Below, piece by piece: positions 1 through 9,510 of a DNA stretch of 64,000 bases (within the stretch, counting starts at the first letter, position 1; each line of letters begins with the position of its first letter). Both the position numbers and the translations under genes were made by a program. The DNA lies in the NCBI GenBank assembly GCA_030524175.1, contig JAUNHC010000017.1, positions 51,720 to 115,719 on the forward strand, read 5' to 3'. The DNA is from Eubacteriales bacterium. Lineage in GTDB: Bacteria > Bacillota > Clostridia > Lachnospirales > Lachnospiraceae. The notes under the pieces were generated by a model. The model was not told the DNA's origin and searched no databases. It saw nothing but the letters and a program-made list of their open reading frames with translations.

Positions 1-1047
1 GCATTATCTTCTGATTGTAAGGTCTTGATTTTTGACGAACCCACTTCAAGCCTGAACGAAGATGAGGCAGAGGGGTTGTTTGAAATGATCCGTAAGCTGG
101 CCCGACAGGGGATAGGTATCTTTTATATCAGCCATAAAATGGATGAAATCTTCAGTCTGTGCAACACCATCACCATTATGCGCGACGGGTGCAGAATTGA
201 GACAGTGAGTGTTAAGGATACGAACACAGAATATGTGGTGTCTAACATGGTCGGCAAAGAGTTGGGAAATCTATATCCGGAGAAAAGCACTGTCAAAGGC
301 GCAGAAGTTCTCCGGGTGGAGAATCTTACCAGGGAACCTCTGTTTTCAAATGTTAGTTTTTCAACTTATCAGGGAGAAATTCTGGGTTTATGCGGACTGG
401 TGGGCGCCGGGAGGACAGAAATTGCCAGAGCGGTGTGTGGTATTGACAAAAGACAGTCAGGGGATATTTACCTGAATGGAAAAAAGCTTTCTGTAAATAA
501 TTGTAAAGATGCATCCAGGGCAGGTATTTGCTATTTGACAGAAGACAGGAAAAAGGATGGTTTGTTTTTGGATATGTCTTTGATTGAAAATATGATTGCC
601 CCTCAGATCGATGCTTTTTCCAGCCATGGATTTGTTACAGTGAGGCGTGCGGAGAAAACAACAGGAAGATACAAGGAACTGCTGAATGTAAAGTATTCCT
701 CTTTAAATCAGAATATTGGGAGTCTTTCCGGCGGCAACCAACAGAAGCTGATGCTGGCAAAGCTTTTAGCCATGAAGCCCAAGGTATTATTTCTGGATGA
801 ACCAACCAGGGGGATTGATGTGGGGGCAAAAGCAGAGATCCACCAGTTGTTGAGAAAGTTGTGTGAGGAAGGCATCAGCATTGTTGTTATTTCCTCAGAA
901 ATGCCGGAAACAGTCGGGGTATGTGACAGAGTAGTGGTCATCAATAATGGTAAGTCGGTTGGAGAGATTTCCGGGAGCAGGCTGACCCAGGGGAAGATTG
1001 TTTCGACTATATCAGAATTCAGTGAGAAAGAAGGAGAAAAGGTATGA
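1..1047 (+). CDS. Sugar ABC transporter ATP-binding protein, 5'-truncated (RbsA/MglA/XylG type)
   Basis: This is the C-terminal part of a double-ATPase subunit that powers monosaccharide import at the cytoplasmic face of the membrane. The frame is open to base 1, so the true start lies outside the window. The visible part begins with the Walker B of the first nucleotide-binding domain (LIFDEPTSSLNEDE), then carries a complete second domain with a degenerate P-loop (GLVGAGRTE, usual for the second half of this family), signature LSGGNQQK and Walker B VLFLDEPTRGIDVG. The stop overlaps the permease start by 4 nt (ATGA), so the two are translationally coupled. The sugar cannot be read from the ATPase; the downstream arabinofuranosidase and xylosidase-like genes suggest a pentose or related sugar. 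Confidence 0.93.
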   Translation, partial: ALSSDCKVLIFDEPTSSLNEDEAEGLFEMIRKLARQGIGIFYISHKMDEIFSLCNTITIMRDGCRIETVSVKDTNTEYVVSNMVGKELGNLYPEKSTVKGAEVLRVENLTREPLFSNVSFSTYQGEILGLCGLVGAGRTEIARAVCGIDKRQSGDIYLNGKKLSVNNCKDASRAGICYLTEDRKKDGLFLDMSLIENMIAPQIDAFSSHGFVTVRRAEKTTGRYKELLNVKYSSLNQNIGSLSGGNQQKLMLAKLLAMKPKVLFLDEPTRGIDVGAKAEIHQLLRKLCEEGISIVVISSEMPETVGVCDRVVVINNGKSVGEISGSRLTQGKIVSTISEFSEKEGEKV

Positions 1048-2039
1048 AAAGCGTAGCAGAAGCAAAGGAGCAGGGTGGCGAAGGCTCTGTGTGGAGGAGG
1101 GTCCGTTCCATAAAAGAATTTTCAGTTCTTGTGATACTGCTGGTATTAATAGTATTTATTTCAATTATCTCACCGGCATTCCTTACAGTGACAAATCTAC
1201 GTACAACGGCAATCGGGTTTTCCTGTAATGCTATCATTGCCATTGCTATGACGCTGGCATTGGTCAGCGGCGGATTTGATTTATCTGTAGGCTCTGTACT
1301 TGGATTGAGTGCAGTTTGTGTGGTAGTTCTTTCAAACAATGGAATCAGTATATGGGCTGCTTGTCTGGCCGGAATTCTTGCCGGTGTTTTCTGCGGAGCA
1401 GTCAATGGACTGCTGATTGGTTATTTGAATCTGAACGCCTTTATCACAACGCTCGGGATGCAGCAGATGGCCAGAGGTATCGTGTATGTTCTCACAAACG
1501 GAGGTTCCATTGGTCTTAAGGACGCACCGGGGGTGGCGGCTTTTCGTGTAGCAGGCTCCGGCTCCATTGGCAAAGTTCCTGTACTGGCAGTTATATGTCT
1601 GTTGTTGGTAGTGATCGGTGATATTCTTGTCCGGCGGTCCGGAATTGTCAGAAATGTATTCTTTGTGGGCAGCAATGAAAAGACTGCCATGCTCTCCGGT
1701 ATTAATACAAGGCTGGTAAAAACTATGGTATATGTGCTGACGGGAGCGCTTTCCGGTGTGGCGGGAGTGCTCACTGCCTCCAGATTCGGAACAGCAACCT
1801 CCAGTACCGGTTCCGGCGTGGAGATGACCGTTATTTCTGCAGCCGTTATCGGCGGTGTAAGCCTGTCAGGGGGAAAAGGAACAGTGGCAGGGGCAGTTCT
1901 CGGTGTTATTTTAATGAGTGTTATCAGTAACATATTGGTAATCCTTAATGTATCTGTTCACTGGCAAAATTTTATTACAGGTGCAATTCTGATTCTGGCA
2001 ATCATCTTTGATGTATTGAGCAACAGAAAGAAAAATTAG
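1044..2039 (+). CDS. Sugar ABC transporter permease (RbsC/BPD_transp_2 family)
   Basis: A 331-residue integral membrane protein with about eight to ten hydrophobic segments. It forms the membrane channel for the preceding ATPase. Diagnostic stretches are the NLRTTAIGFSCNAIIAIAM entry helix, the ALVSGGFDLSVGSVLGL motif seen in ribose/galactose/xylose permeases, and the GGVSLSGGKGTVAGAVLGV loop near the C-terminus, which is the conserved ATPase-contact region of this family. The start overlaps the ATPase stop in an ATGA. Length is normal for RbsC-like proteins. Only one permease gene is present, so the channel is probably a homodimer, as is usual for the family. Confidence 0.93.
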   Translation: MKSVAEAKEQGGEGSVWRRVRSIKEFSVLVILLVLIVFISIISPAFLTVTNLRTTAIGFSCNAIIAIAMTLALVSGGFDLSVGSVLGLSAVCVVVLSNNGISIWAACLAGILAGVFCGAVNGLLIGYLNLNAFITTLGMQQMARGIVYVLTNGGSIGLKDAPGVAAFRVAGSGSIGKVPVLAVICLLLVVIGDILVRRSGIVRNVFFVGSNEKTAMLSGINTRLVKTMVYVLTGALSGVAGVLTASRFGTATSSTGSGVEMTVISAAVIGGVSLSGGKGTVAGAVLGVILMSVISNILVILNVSVHWQNFITGAILILAIIFDVLSNRKKN

Positions 2040-2109
2040 AGAGATGCTTATGCACAAATAAGTAAGTGCAATCGCATAGAACATTTTAAATCCTAAAGGA
2101 GGAAAAGGT

Positions 2110-3105
2110 ATGAAGGCAAAAAAATTAACGGCAATGGGGTTAGCAGCAGTAATGACGGTTTCTATGGGGAATACGGTTTTTGCAGGTGAGCTTGGATTGG
2201 AGGCGCATTCCGATCAGACGTATTACATGGTTACGTTTCTGTCAGGATATTCTTTCTGGACAGAGTGCTGGAGAGGATTTCAGGATGCGGCGGAGCTTCT
2301 GGGCGTAGAGGCAAAATACGGCGGGAGTACGGAATACGATGTGAATTCCGCAGTTACTTCCTTAGAACAGGTGATTGCCCTGAAACCTACGGGTATGGCA
2401 GTGACCTGTATGGATGCAGATGCTTATAAGGATCCTATCAACAAGGCTATTGAATCAGGTATTCCTATTGTTACCTTTGATTCTGATTCTCCGGAAAGCA
2501 ATAGAACTACATTTATCGGAACCTCGAATTATGATGCCGGAGTGACAGCAGCAGATTATATCGGAGAACAGCTGGGCGGAAAGGGAAGAGTGGCGTGTCT
2601 TACAAGAACAGGGCAGTCTAACATTAATGAGCGGATAGAGGGCTTTACCACACAGCTTGCAGCAAAATATCCTGATATCGAAATGGTACAGGTAGTGGAT
2701 GCAGGAAATGATGAGAACGAGGCCGCAACCAATCTTTCCAGTCTTCTTTCAACGGACAGTGACATTGACTACATTTTTGCAGCGCTTCAGCAGGCAGTTC
2801 TGGGGACGGAAACAGCATTGGCTGAGGCAGGGCTTACAGGTGAAGTGAAGGTTGTGGGCTTTGATACGGATACGACAACTCTGGATTCTATTAAGTCCGG
2901 TTCTGTGGAAGCAACGCTTTCCCAATCTCCTTATGCAGAAGGCTTCTGGAGTATGATTTATACTTATATGCTCTGTAATCAGGAATATATTAAGTCTGCA
3001 GATGACTGGTATGCAAAAGGCTTCCCCTCATTACCGGCATCCTGTGATTCCGGATGTGCTGTAGTTACCGCAGAAAACGCAGATATGTATTATATTTCTG
3101 AATAA
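2110..3105 (+). CDS. Sugar ABC transporter substrate-binding protein (periplasmic-binding-protein type 1 fold)
   Basis: A 331-residue extracytoplasmic sugar receptor of the RbsB family (Peripla_BP_4). It opens with a Sec signal peptide (KAKK, a hydrophobic core, then TVFA/GE as a probable signal peptidase I site at about residue 25). Family segments include VIALKPTGMAVTCMDAD, SGIPIVTFDSDSP, and VVGFDTDTTTLDSIKSGSVEATLSQSP near the hinge. The ribosome site AAAGGAGG lies 8 nt before the ATG. The gene is third in the operon, after ATPase and permease. Oddly for a Gram-positive binding protein there is no lipobox cysteine, so it may be released or held by the permease alone. Confidence 0.92.
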   Translation: MKAKKLTAMGLAAVMTVSMGNTVFAGELGLEAHSDQTYYMVTFLSGYSFWTECWRGFQDAAELLGVEAKYGGSTEYDVNSAVTSLEQVIALKPTGMAVTCMDADAYKDPINKAIESGIPIVTFDSDSPESNRTTFIGTSNYDAGVTAADYIGEQLGGKGRVACLTRTGQSNINERIEGFTTQLAAKYPDIEMVQVVDAGNDENEAATNLSSLLSTDSDIDYIFAALQQAVLGTETALAEAGLTGEVKVVGFDTDTTTLDSIKSGSVEATLSQSPYAEGFWSMIYTYMLCNQEYIKSADDWYAKGFPSLPASCDSGCAVVTAENADMYYISE

Positions 3106-3144
3106 TCAATTTAACCGGGGTAGTATCTGCAATAAGGAGAATTT

Positions 3145-5160
3145 ATGAAAGAGAATTACATAGCATCAGCAAATATCAAGGATGTAACGATTTCCTCCGG
3201 TTTATTCGGAAGAGTTTCCAGGCTGGTAAGGGAGAAGGTGATACCTTATCAATGGGAGATTCTCAATGATACGGCTAAGGATGCCGTGCCGGATCACAGT
3301 ATTGAAAATTTCAGCGTGGCAGAAGGAAATGATCAGGGGTATCCCAGCCACTGTATTGCTAATTTTAAAATAGCAGCAGGAGATGAAACCGGCGATTTTT
3401 ACGGAATGGTATTTCAGGACAGTGATCTGGCAAAATGGCTGGAAGCAGTTTCCTATCAGCTTATGAGCGGCCCGGACCCTGAATTGGAAAGACAAGTGGA
3501 TGACACAATTGACTTAATAGGAAGAGCACAGCAGGAGGACGGCTATCTCAATACATATTTTACCATCAAAGAGCCCGGGAACAGATTTACGAATCTGTGC
3601 GAATGCCATGAAATGTATTGTGCCGGACATATGATGGAGGCTGCCGCAGCATATTATGAAGCTACAGGAAAAGATAAGCTTCTAAAGATCATGTGCCGGA
3701 TGGCGGATTTGATTGATGAAAACTTTGGCCCGGAGGAAAATAAGCGTCATGGCTATCCCGGACATGAGGAAATAGAATTGGGACTGGTGAAGCTGTATAA
3801 GGTCACCAATGATAAAAGATACCTCAGACTGGCAAAATATTTTATTGACGAACGTGGCAAAAACCCACTGTATTTTGACATTGAATTCGAAAAAAGAAAC
3901 CATGCCTCCCACTTTTCTTATCTTTATCCGCCCTATGGTATGTACAGCAACGGCCCAAAGTATGCGCAGTATCATCTGCCTGTAAGAGAACAAAAAACCT
4001 TTGAAGGACATGCTGTGAGGTGTATGTATTTGGCAAGCGGTGCTGTGGATGTGGCACGGCTCACCGGGGATGAAGAACTGCTTTCTGTCTGCCGTGGGCT
4101 GTACAAAAATATGGTTCAGAGAAGGATGTATCTTACAGGAGGAATCGGTTCTACTGCAAAAGCAGAAATGTTTACTTCAGATTATGATCTTCCTAATGAT
4201 TTGGTATATGGCGAAACCTGTGCTTCAGTGGGGATCATGTTTTTTACAAAAAGACTTATGGAGGCGGAGCAGAAGGGGGATTATGCAGATACGATGGAGC
4301 GGGCTTTGTTTAATACCTGTCTTGCAGGAATGTCGCTGGACGGCAGAAGCTTTTTCTATGTCAATCCTCTGGAGGCAGACCCGGTGCTCAGCCGGGAAAA
4401 TCCTGACAAGGCCCATGTACTGACGGTAAGGCCGTCATGGTTTGGATGTGCATGCTGTCCGCCGAATCTGAGCCGTATGATCACTTCTCTGCCGGAGTAT
4501 TTGTATACTGTTTGTGATGATCAGGTATATATGAATTTATATATGTCCAATCAGGCAAAGCTGCAGCTTAAAAGTCATGCCATAGAACTAGAGGTTGACA
4601 CAGAATATCCATACGAGGGAGTAGTAAAGATTACCGCAAAGACAACAGGAAGTTATGGTATTTGTCTCAGGATTCCTTCTTGGAGCAGGGAGAGATGGAA
4701 GGCAGAGATAAATGGTAAAAGAGTTTCTGAACAACCGTCAGATGGTTTTCTATGCATTGATCATAACTGGAATGAGGGAGACGTGATTGTACTGGAATTG
4801 GACTTTGAGCCGAAACGGGTATACGCAAATCCCAGGGTATCTAAAGATGTGGGAAAGGTTGCGGTTCAGTGCGGTCCGTTAGTATATTGTCTGGAAGAGG
4901 CAGACAATGGAAAGGGCCTGCAGCGTATTTATCTTCCGAAATCTTCCCAGCTGCAGTTAATGAGCAGAAAGGATAAGCTGGAAGGAATTAATGAAATCCA
5001 CGCAAAGGGGTTAAGATTACGGGATATGGAGGATACGTCTGTATTATATGAATCCAATGTAGAGTGGAACTATGATGAGGTGGATTTAGTATTCATTCCA
5101 TATTATGCGTGGGCAAACCGAGGTGAAAATGAAATGACGGTGTGGATTCACGAGAATTAA
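3145..5160 (+). CDS. GH127 beta-L-arabinofuranosidase (DUF1680/HypBA1-like)
   Basis: A 671-residue glycoside hydrolase, close to HypBA1 of Bifidobacterium in length and motifs. GH127 enzymes remove beta-L-arabinofuranose from arabino-oligosaccharides using a zinc-bound cysteine nucleophile. The catalytic set is complete: E341 (GSTAKAEMF; aligns with HypBA1 acid/base E322), E357 and C359 (VYGETCASVG; zinc ligands), and the C437-C438 pair in FGCACCPPN (C437 as nucleophile). The spacing E341 to C359 equals that of HypBA1. No signal peptide is present, so it acts in the cytoplasm on imported oligosaccharides. It starts 39 nt after the binding-protein stop with AAGGAGA in front, and the GH31 gene follows within 21 nt. 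Confidence 0.93.
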   Translation: MKENYIASANIKDVTISSGLFGRVSRLVREKVIPYQWEILNDTAKDAVPDHSIENFSVAEGNDQGYPSHCIANFKIAAGDETGDFYGMVFQDSDLAKWLEAVSYQLMSGPDPELERQVDDTIDLIGRAQQEDGYLNTYFTIKEPGNRFTNLCECHEMYCAGHMMEAAAAYYEATGKDKLLKIMCRMADLIDENFGPEENKRHGYPGHEEIELGLVKLYKVTNDKRYLRLAKYFIDERGKNPLYFDIEFEKRNHASHFSYLYPPYGMYSNGPKYAQYHLPVREQKTFEGHAVRCMYLASGAVDVARLTGDEELLSVCRGLYKNMVQRRMYLTGGIGSTAKAEMFTSDYDLPNDLVYGETCASVGIMFFTKRLMEAEQKGDYADTMERALFNTCLAGMSLDGRSFFYVNPLEADPVLSRENPDKAHVLTVRPSWFGCACCPPNLSRMITSLPEYLYTVCDDQVYMNLYMSNQAKLQLKSHAIELEVDTEYPYEGVVKITAKTTGSYGICLRIPSWSRERWKAEINGKRVSEQPSDGFLCIDHNWNEGDVIVLELDFEPKRVYANPRVSKDVGKVAVQCGPLVYCLEEADNGKGLQRIYLPKSSQLQLMSRKDKLEGINEIHAKGLRLRDMEDTSVLYESNVEWNYDEVDLVFIPYYAWANRGENEMTVWIHEN

Positions 5161-5180
5161 AAGAAAACAGGAGGTTAATG

Positions 5181-7190
5181 ATGGCATTTAAAGTAGACGG
5201 AAATAAACTTATTTATCGCAATGACAGCGAAATACTGCAGATTGAGCCTTGGGGGGCAAACAGCCTGAGAGTCCGGGGGACAAAAACAGCAGCAGTGTCA
5301 CAGGAACTGTGGGCTTTGATGGAGCAGCCATTCTGTGAAGCAAAGATTAAAGTAGAAGGAAAGACAGCCAGTATTACCAATGGAAAGCTGACAGCATCAT
5401 TTAATGAGTTTGGATGGCTGACGTATTACAATCAGAAGGGCGAGATACTGCTGGAGGAAAGATGGAGAGTCAATAACGGCGGAAAAAAAACAAGTCCTCT
5501 TGCAATCTGCGGACGAGAATACAAGCCCTTGATCGGATCCAGTGATTATAAAATCACTCTGCGCTTCGAAGGTCAGGACGGAGAGAAGATTTTCGGCCTT
5601 GGACAGAGGCAGGAAAAGCAGCTGAATATGAAGGGATGCTGTCTGGAACTCGCCCAGAGAAATACCCAGTCCAGTATTCCATTTGCCCTGTCAAATAAAG
5701 GCTATGGTTTCCTATGGAATAATCCTGCAATTGGGCGTGTGACTTTTGCCAATAATCTGACAGAGTGGACAGCAGAGTGTTCAGAACATATGGATCTCTG
5801 GATCACGGCAGGAGATACGCCGGCAGAGATTGAAGAAGCCTATGCCGATGCTACAGGGAAGGTGCCTATGATGCCGGATTATGCCACAGGCTTCTGGCAG
5901 TGCAAGCTTAGGTATACCACGCAGGAACAGCTCTTGAACGTAGCCAGAGAATATAAAAAACGGGGAATACCCATTTCTGTGATTGTATGTGACTTCTTCC
6001 ACTGGACCAATCAGGGGGATTGGAAGTTTGACTCTAAATACTGGCCGGACCCACAGGCCATGGTGGATGAACTGAAGAGTATGGGAATTGAACTGATGGT
6101 TTCCATTTGGCCAACAGTGGATGTGAACAGTGAAAATTATGAGGAGATGAAGGAATTAGGCCTGCTGGTGCGTTCAGAACGTGCAAATGCAGTACAAATG
6201 CAGTTTATGGGAAATGAATATCTGTTTGATGCTTTTAATCCGGAGTCCCGGGAGTTTGTGTGGAATAAGGCAAAGGAAAATTATTATAAGTATGGGATCA
6301 AGATTTTCTGGCTGGATGAGGCAGAGCCGGATTATATGTTCCATTATGACTATGATAATTTCAGATATTATAAAGGGCCGGCTGTAAAGGTTTCTAATTT
6401 CTATCCGGTGGAGTATGCAAAGACCTTTTATGAAGGGATGGAGAAGGAAGGACAGGAGAATATTCTGAACCTGCTGCGGTGTGTATGGGCAGGAAGCCAG
6501 CGCTATGGGGCATTATTGTGGTCAGGGGATACGCATTCCACCTTTGATTTTCTTAGAAACCAGATGGCAGCAGGATTAAATGTGGGACTATCAGGTATCC
6601 CGTGGTGGACAACAGATATCGGAGGTTTTACAGGCGGGGACATCCATGATCCAAAATTCCATGAATTATTGATCCGCTGGTTCCAGTTTGGATTATTCTG
6701 TCCGGTCACCAGGCTTCACGGCTTCCGTGATCCCATTGATTTCAGTATCAGCAATGCTGCAAAAATGTGGAACCAGCCATTCGGAAGCGGCGCAGAGAAT
6801 GAGATTTACAGCTATGGAGAAGAGATTTATGAGATACTCAAAGGTCTTGTGGATACCCGTGAAACATTACGGCCGTATGTTAAGGAACAGATGGTAAAAG
6901 CCCATGAGAAAGGAACTCCTGTCATCCGTCCTCTGTTTTATGATAATCCTGAGGATGATGCATGCTGGGATATAAATGACGAGTATATGTTCGGACCGGA
7001 TATTCTGGTGGCGCCTGTACTCTATGAGGGAATGAGGGAACGCAGTGTATATCTTCCTGCCGGAAGAACATGGAAGGAGGTGCACACAGGTAAAATATAC
7101 CAGGGAGGAGTTACTGTAACCTGTGATGCGCCCCTATTTGTAATTCCAGTATTTACCACTAACAATTTAGAATTTACATTTGTTGATTGA
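5181..7190 (+). CDS. GH31 glycoside hydrolase, probable alpha-xylosidase (YicI/XylS-like)
   Basis: About 670 residues, a cytoplasmic family-31 enzyme with an N-terminal beta-sandwich and a (beta/alpha)8 barrel from about residue 225. The nucleophile is D379 in FWLDEAEPD and the acid/base D450 in WSGDTHSTFDFL. The segment CDFFHWTNQGDWKFD with DPQAMVDELK is typical of alpha-xylosidase-like members, but specificity within GH31 is hard to call. An upstream GTG at 5142 lies inside GH127. AGGAGG at 5169-5174 places the start at the second of two tandem ATGs (5178, 5181), 6 nt away. Together with GH127 and the importer it suggests use of arabinose- and xylose-decorated plant oligosaccharides. It is the last gene before a strong terminator. 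Confidence 0.9.
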   Translation: MAFKVDGNKLIYRNDSEILQIEPWGANSLRVRGTKTAAVSQELWALMEQPFCEAKIKVEGKTASITNGKLTASFNEFGWLTYYNQKGEILLEERWRVNNGGKKTSPLAICGREYKPLIGSSDYKITLRFEGQDGEKIFGLGQRQEKQLNMKGCCLELAQRNTQSSIPFALSNKGYGFLWNNPAIGRVTFANNLTEWTAECSEHMDLWITAGDTPAEIEEAYADATGKVPMMPDYATGFWQCKLRYTTQEQLLNVAREYKKRGIPISVIVCDFFHWTNQGDWKFDSKYWPDPQAMVDELKSMGIELMVSIWPTVDVNSENYEEMKELGLLVRSERANAVQMQFMGNEYLFDAFNPESREFVWNKAKENYYKYGIKIFWLDEAEPDYMFHYDYDNFRYYKGPAVKVSNFYPVEYAKTFYEGMEKEGQENILNLLRCVWAGSQRYGALLWSGDTHSTFDFLRNQMAAGLNVGLSGIPWWTTDIGGFTGGDIHDPKFHELLIRWFQFGLFCPVTRLHGFRDPIDFSISNAAKMWNQPFGSGAENEIYSYGEEIYEILKGLVDTRETLRPYVKEQMVKAHEKGTPVIRPLFYDNPEDDACWDINDEYMFGPDILVAPVLYEGMRERSVYLPAGRTWKEVHTGKIYQGGVTVTCDAPLFVIPVFTTNNLEFTFVD

Positions 7191-7208
7191 GAATAAGTAT
7201 TATATAAT

Positions 7209-7240
7209 AAAAGTCAGGGCACTCGGCCCTGACTTTTATT
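7209..7240. terminator. Bidirectional intrinsic terminator after GH31
   Basis: A 12-bp perfect stem (AAAAGTCAGGGC with its complement) around the loop ACTCG, with A-rich and T-rich flanks on both sides. It ends the importer/GH127/GH31 operon and can also serve the opposing XRE gene. Confidence 0.9.
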
Positions 7241-7277
7241 ATATTTGAAACGGGGATGTATTGTCAGTTACATAAGT

Positions 7278-7598
7278 TTATTTTTCAATCCACTGGATAA
7301 ATAAAATAACCTTTTCTAAATCCTCATTATCAAGCTTCTGGAGTTTATCGATCAAGGACATACGGGGAGAATTTTCATTTCCGCAGCCGGCAAAAAATTC
7401 CAGGGGTGTGATTCCGAAATAGATAATGATATTAAAAAGCTCTTTAACTGAAGGCATAGCAGTCCCGCTGGTGATGCTTCTGATATAGGATCCGCTCTTG
7501 CCCAAATCAAGGCTCATTCGATGTTCAGATACATTTTTTCTTAATCTTAATTCCGTGATTCGGTTTCTTAGGAATTCTTCATACAGTGGTTCATCCAT
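7278..7598 (-). CDS. XRE-family HTH transcriptional regulator
   Basis: A 106-residue protein with a Cro/CI-type helix-turn-helix in the first 70 residues (RITELRLRKNVSEHRMSLDLGKSGSYIRSI, then MPSVKELFNIIIYFGITPLEFF) and a short C-terminal helical tail (LQKLDNEDLEKVILFIQWIEK). It is a DNA-binding protein with no sensor domain. It is divergent from the EAL gene at 7843, with 244 nt between the starts, so both may be controlled from this AT-rich spacer. The ribosome site GGAGGGG lies just upstream of the ATG. Its target is not evident. Confidence 0.85.
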   Translation of the reverse strand: MDEPLYEEFLRNRITELRLRKNVSEHRMSLDLGKSGSYIRSITSGTAMPSVKELFNIIIYFGITPLEFFAGCGNENSPRMSLIDKLQKLDNEDLEKVILFIQWIEK

Positions 7599-7842
7599 GG
7601 CACCCCTCCTGACCTTGTTTACTATTGTAATATTAAATTATGTCAATGATTGGTGATTGCATCATTAATTTTTCCTTCCTTTATTCTTTAATTGGTAGTA
7701 TAATTATTAAAGTTAATATGAATTGGTTTTTATACTATGAACTGGTACGAAAGATAAAAAATAAGCGGGGATACGTGAATACTAATGAGACGTAACAGCA
7801 TACCAGATTCTGGGCGGACTTATAAAACAGGGAGTGCATCAC

Positions 7843-9414
7843 GTGAGGGTAAAGGTTAAAGGGACAAATGGCAAGGGAAATAAAAATATATTTTTAATAA
7901 TTTTGACTGCAGCTTTTGTTGTGGTTTTATTCACTTGTTTTCTTTTAGTTTTGGATGCAGCACGCCTCACTCCTTATGGTTACCAGGATATTGCTGTAAT
8001 AATCAGTTTGCTTGTAGCTCTTTTATTTATCTGGCTTGCTATCGTACTTTTTATTATTTATAGCCGTAATAAAAAACAATTATCCAAGCTTGCCTATGTA
8101 GATCCTATCACCCACGGATACAGCTGTGTCCGTTTTGAGATGGAGGCTGCAGGTCTGATACATTCAGCACCTTCCGGCACATACAGCTTTATTACTTTAA
8201 ATATTGCCAAATTTAAGCTTATTAATGATGCATATGGGATCCATGAGGGCGACAGGACATTAAAATATGTATATGATGTGCTTTCCCAGCATTTATGCGA
8301 TGGGGAACTGCTTTGCCGGTCAAGCTCTGATCACTTTGATCTGCTTGTGAAATCAGCTTCCCAGCAGGAACACCGGGAATATATTCAGAATATAGTTGAG
8401 GTCATCAACAGCTTTAACCAGGGAAGAAAACAAAAATATTATTTGAAGATCACGGCTGGGGTTTATCTTATTAAGGATTCCTCAATGTCTATTGTACATA
8501 TCCGGGACAGGGCCAATGTAGCACGGAAAATAAGCAGTTCCTCTATTGGAAACCACTTATATTCCTGCACTTTTTACTCTGATTATGAACGTCAGAAGCA
8601 GCAGAGAGAAAAGCGTATGGAAAACAGGATGGAGGATGCACTGCGAAATGAAGAGTTTCTCATTTATTTGCAGCCGAAGGTTTCACTGGCCAATGAACAG
8701 ATCACGGGGGCAGAGGCTCTTGTAAGATGGATGGATCCGGAGCAGGGGATGCTGCAGCCTATGGACTTTATATCTTTTTTTGAGGGGAACGGTTTTATTA
8801 TTCATGTGGATCTGTATGTTTTCCAGGGGGTGTGCAAGCTTATCCGAAAGTGGCTTGATGCCGGGGTTACACCAATTCCCGTCTCTGTTAATCTGTCCAG
8901 ACTTCATTTGAATGAAAAAGATTTTCTTGAGCCGTTTATGGAAATCCAGAAAAAATATAAGATACCCCCCAGTCTTATTGAAGTTGAACTGACGGAGACG
9001 CTCTTGTACGAAAATCCGGATGCGGTTATCAGACTGGTTGATGAAATACATAATGCCGGATTCCTTTGTTCACTTGATGATTTTGGAAGCGGGTATTCTT
9101 CTTTGAATATGCTGAAGGATATTAAAGTGGATATACTAAAGCTGGACAAAGCATTTCTTTGTTCACCCCGGGCAGACAATCCGCGGGAGCGTGCAATCAT
9201 CCAGTCTGTGGTGAATTTGGCGAAGAAGCTTAAAATGGAAACCGTTTCAGAAGGCGTGGAGACGGAGGAACAGTTCACATTTTTAAAGGAAATAAATTGC
9301 GATAAAGCACAAGGCTTTGTAATTTCACGTCCGGTGCCTGTAGATGTTTTTGAAAAATTAGCCTTTGGTAAAAATATAGTCTTGGATGAAAACGTGAAGA
9401 TTCAGAAGAGCTGA
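7843..9414 (+). CDS. Membrane GGDEF-EAL protein with degenerate GGDEF; probable c-di-GMP phosphodiesterase
   Basis: About 523 residues: two N-terminal membrane helices (roughly residues 11-35 and 45-70), a GGDEF-fold domain, and a C-terminal EAL domain. The cyclase signature is replaced by S160-S161-S162-D163-H164-F165, so cyclase activity is unlikely. The EAL domain keeps E291-A292-L293, the Asn of SVNLSRL, the Glu of ELTET, LDDFGSGYSS, the Lys of KLDKAF and the Glu of SEGVETEEQ, so it should hydrolyse c-di-GMP. I chose the GTG at 7843, 8 nt after CAGGGAG; the in-frame GTG at 7834 sits inside that ribosome site. It is divergent from the XRE regulator. Confidence 0.87.
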   Translation: MRVKVKGTNGKGNKNIFLIILTAAFVVVLFTCFLLVLDAARLTPYGYQDIAVIISLLVALLFIWLAIVLFIIYSRNKKQLSKLAYVDPITHGYSCVRFEMEAAGLIHSAPSGTYSFITLNIAKFKLINDAYGIHEGDRTLKYVYDVLSQHLCDGELLCRSSSDHFDLLVKSASQQEHREYIQNIVEVINSFNQGRKQKYYLKITAGVYLIKDSSMSIVHIRDRANVARKISSSSIGNHLYSCTFYSDYERQKQQREKRMENRMEDALRNEEFLIYLQPKVSLANEQITGAEALVRWMDPEQGMLQPMDFISFFEGNGFIIHVDLYVFQGVCKLIRKWLDAGVTPIPVSVNLSRLHLNEKDFLEPFMEIQKKYKIPPSLIEVELTETLLYENPDAVIRLVDEIHNAGFLCSLDDFGSGYSSLNMLKDIKVDILKLDKAFLCSPRADNPRERAIIQSVVNLAKKLKMETVSEGVETEEQFTFLKEINCDKAQGFVISRPVPVDVFEKLAFGKNIVLDENVKIQKS

Positions 9415-9510
9415 TAACAAAAATTCTTATACATTCACATATTTCTTTATAAAATCCTTAGAAACAGATGATATCCTGTCCGGGAAATAAAACGAAAGGA
9501 CAGTGATATT

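Noticed and set aside
7599-7842. Structured leader before the EAL gene at 7843
   Set aside because: CTGGTA/TACCAG and TACGT/ACGTA pairings exist but are short and unsupported by a second copy.
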